A stretch of 64,000 nt of DNA from Segatella copri. Lineage in GTDB: Bacteria > Bacteroidota > Bacteroidia > Bacteroidales > Bacteroidaceae. This document shows positions 63,301 to 64,000 of this stretch, piece by piece. Position 1 is the first letter of the stretch, and every line of letters starts with the position of its first letter. Where the stretch lies: assembly GCF_009494395.1 (NCBI RefSeq), contig NZ_VZCB01000099.1, positions 61,849-125,848 of the forward strand, read 5' to 3'. The translations under genes were made by a program, and so were the position numbers. A model generated the notes under the pieces. It had not been told where the DNA came from. It saw only the letters and a list, made by a program, of their open reading frames with translations, and ran no database searches.

Positions 63301-63657
63301 TTCCTGAAGACTGTTGTTGTCTTCGGTCAAAGTAATGTTGTATTTGTTCTGACCGCCCACCTTGAATGATTTGGCGATGTATCCTACGTAGGATACTTCA
63401 ACGGTCTGTCCGGCAGCTACATTCAGCGTGTAGTTACCGTCCATATCTGTGACAACGGCATTTTTGGTGCCCTTAACTTTTACGGTAGCACCGATGATAG
63501 GACCCATTTCATCGGTAACATTACCTGTAATCTTCTTTGCTTGTTGAACAGCCTGGCTCGTTGTGATCTGGGCTGCGAAAGTTTGCTGAGGAGAGATGCC
63601 GAGAAAACTCAGGGCAGCTACGCCAGCAAGCAACTTTTCTCTACTTTTGATGTTCAT
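60370..63657 (-). pseudogene. SusC/RagA TonB-dependent transporter interrupted by one in-frame stop
   Basis: One reading frame of 1096 codons broken only by TAA at 62757-62755 (codon 301). Upstream: signal peptide, CarboxypepD_reg-like domain, TonB-box region LQEVVVVGYGT, and the plug with LYVVDGVIF and SATAIYGAQGANGVVLITTK. Downstream, in the same frame, YNDLANQGEISKPD and the 22-strand barrel to NLSF at the end. Homologues read EFAEYYND at the stop, so a Tyr codon probably became TAA. An internal ATG at 62523 would give only a barrel without plug or signal. The protein would import manno-oligosaccharides. Confidence 0.88.
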
Positions 63658-64000
63658 AAACTTTTTGTTAGTTGGTTAAAACAGTTTGGCGTTTCCTCTG
63701 CCTGTCGAGCAGTTCATCTTCAAACACTTCTTTTTCGAAGATGCTCTCGTCATTTGGAGGAGATTCCAAACGGATAATCGCTCTCTGGTTCATCCTTTGC
63801 CCATACATCTTGATGGGGAGGAAAGCAAGAGGCTTGCTCTAGGTTGCCTTTTCTTGTTTCATTGTTGTGATTGTTTTTATATTGTTTATTCTTGTAATTT
63901 CTTATCTTTTAGGCTACTTTCGTATTCCGGTGCAAAGATAGCAGTTTTTTCCGAAAAATTCTGCCAAAACATTCAGAATAGCTAAAAATGAGCAATTTAC
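63658..64000 (-). promoter_or_regulatory. SusC upstream region with long leader
   Basis: A -7 box TATCTTTG lies at 63940-63933, predicting a leader of about 270 bases. It includes a small hairpin CATCTTC/GAAGATG (63715-63721 with 63737-63743). No coding frame is supported, and no regulator gene (SusR or hybrid two-component) is seen before the window ends. Confidence 0.5.

Overview
The window reads as chromosomal DNA of a gut or rumen Bacteroidales, most likely Prevotellaceae (Prevotella/Segatella). The signs are SusC/SusD-type glycan uptake genes, many secreted glycoside hydrolases and lipoproteins, BT0820-type HAD and Lnb-type proteins, a FeoA-FeoB fusion, a long SecA with a C-terminal zinc motif, and promoters with the Bacteroidetes -7 box TAnnTTTG instead of sigma70 boxes. 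The genus is an inference; no rRNA or tRNA gene was found in the window.

Layout. 1-6.1 kb: a GH2 beta-galactosidase-like enzyme followed by a GH30 enzyme cut by the window edge, a C-terminal remnant of another GH2 protein, and a secreted alpha/alpha-barrel-like protein of unknown specificity. 6.3-12.5 kb: feoB (ferrous iron uptake) and secA. 12.7-14.4 kb: a DUF4105 membrane protein and a small secreted protein. 14.5-20.2 kb: an envelope block with an outer membrane protein, lptC, a CorC-like CBS protein and a PpiD/SurA-type chaperone. 20.5-24.6 kb: a HAD phosphatase, a Wzc-like tyrosine autokinase with a very Tyr-rich tail, and rfbA. 24.8-28.6 kb: a conserved unknown, a coiled-coil protein, zapA, rny (RNase Y) and a TtcA-like PP-loop protein. 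28.7-30 kb: a transglutaminase-like protein and a collapsed Rpn-family pseudogene.

30.3-44.7 kb is a redox, iron and nitrosative-stress block. It holds a Crp/Fnr regulator next to hcp (hybrid cluster protein), thioredoxin, OxyR, a three-gene Fe-S/Cys module, a CcsBA cytochrome c assembly protein, and a porin-imelysin-dihaem lipoprotein operon. Facing that operon is a DUF542-hemerythrin-LuxR fusion regulator, with a second LuxR protein beyond it. The porin operon starts with a strongly structured leader RNA, and the two divergent promoters share a near-perfect inverted repeat over both -33 boxes. I consider this the best candidate for an undescribed regulatory system here.

44.7-49 kb: a periplasmic PLD protein, kdsD and kdsA (Kdo synthesis), and a BadF-type sugar kinase. 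49-63.7 kb is a mannan/glucomannan-type polysaccharide utilization locus: SusC, SusD, two surface glycan-binding lipoproteins, a small secreted protein, a GH26-GH5 mannanase, a GH26-like lipoprotein that seems to lack both catalytic glutamates, and a convergent GH5 enzyme. The SusC gene is open from end to end except for one in-frame TAA at codon 301, so the locus may be crippled in this strain or the base may be an assembly error.
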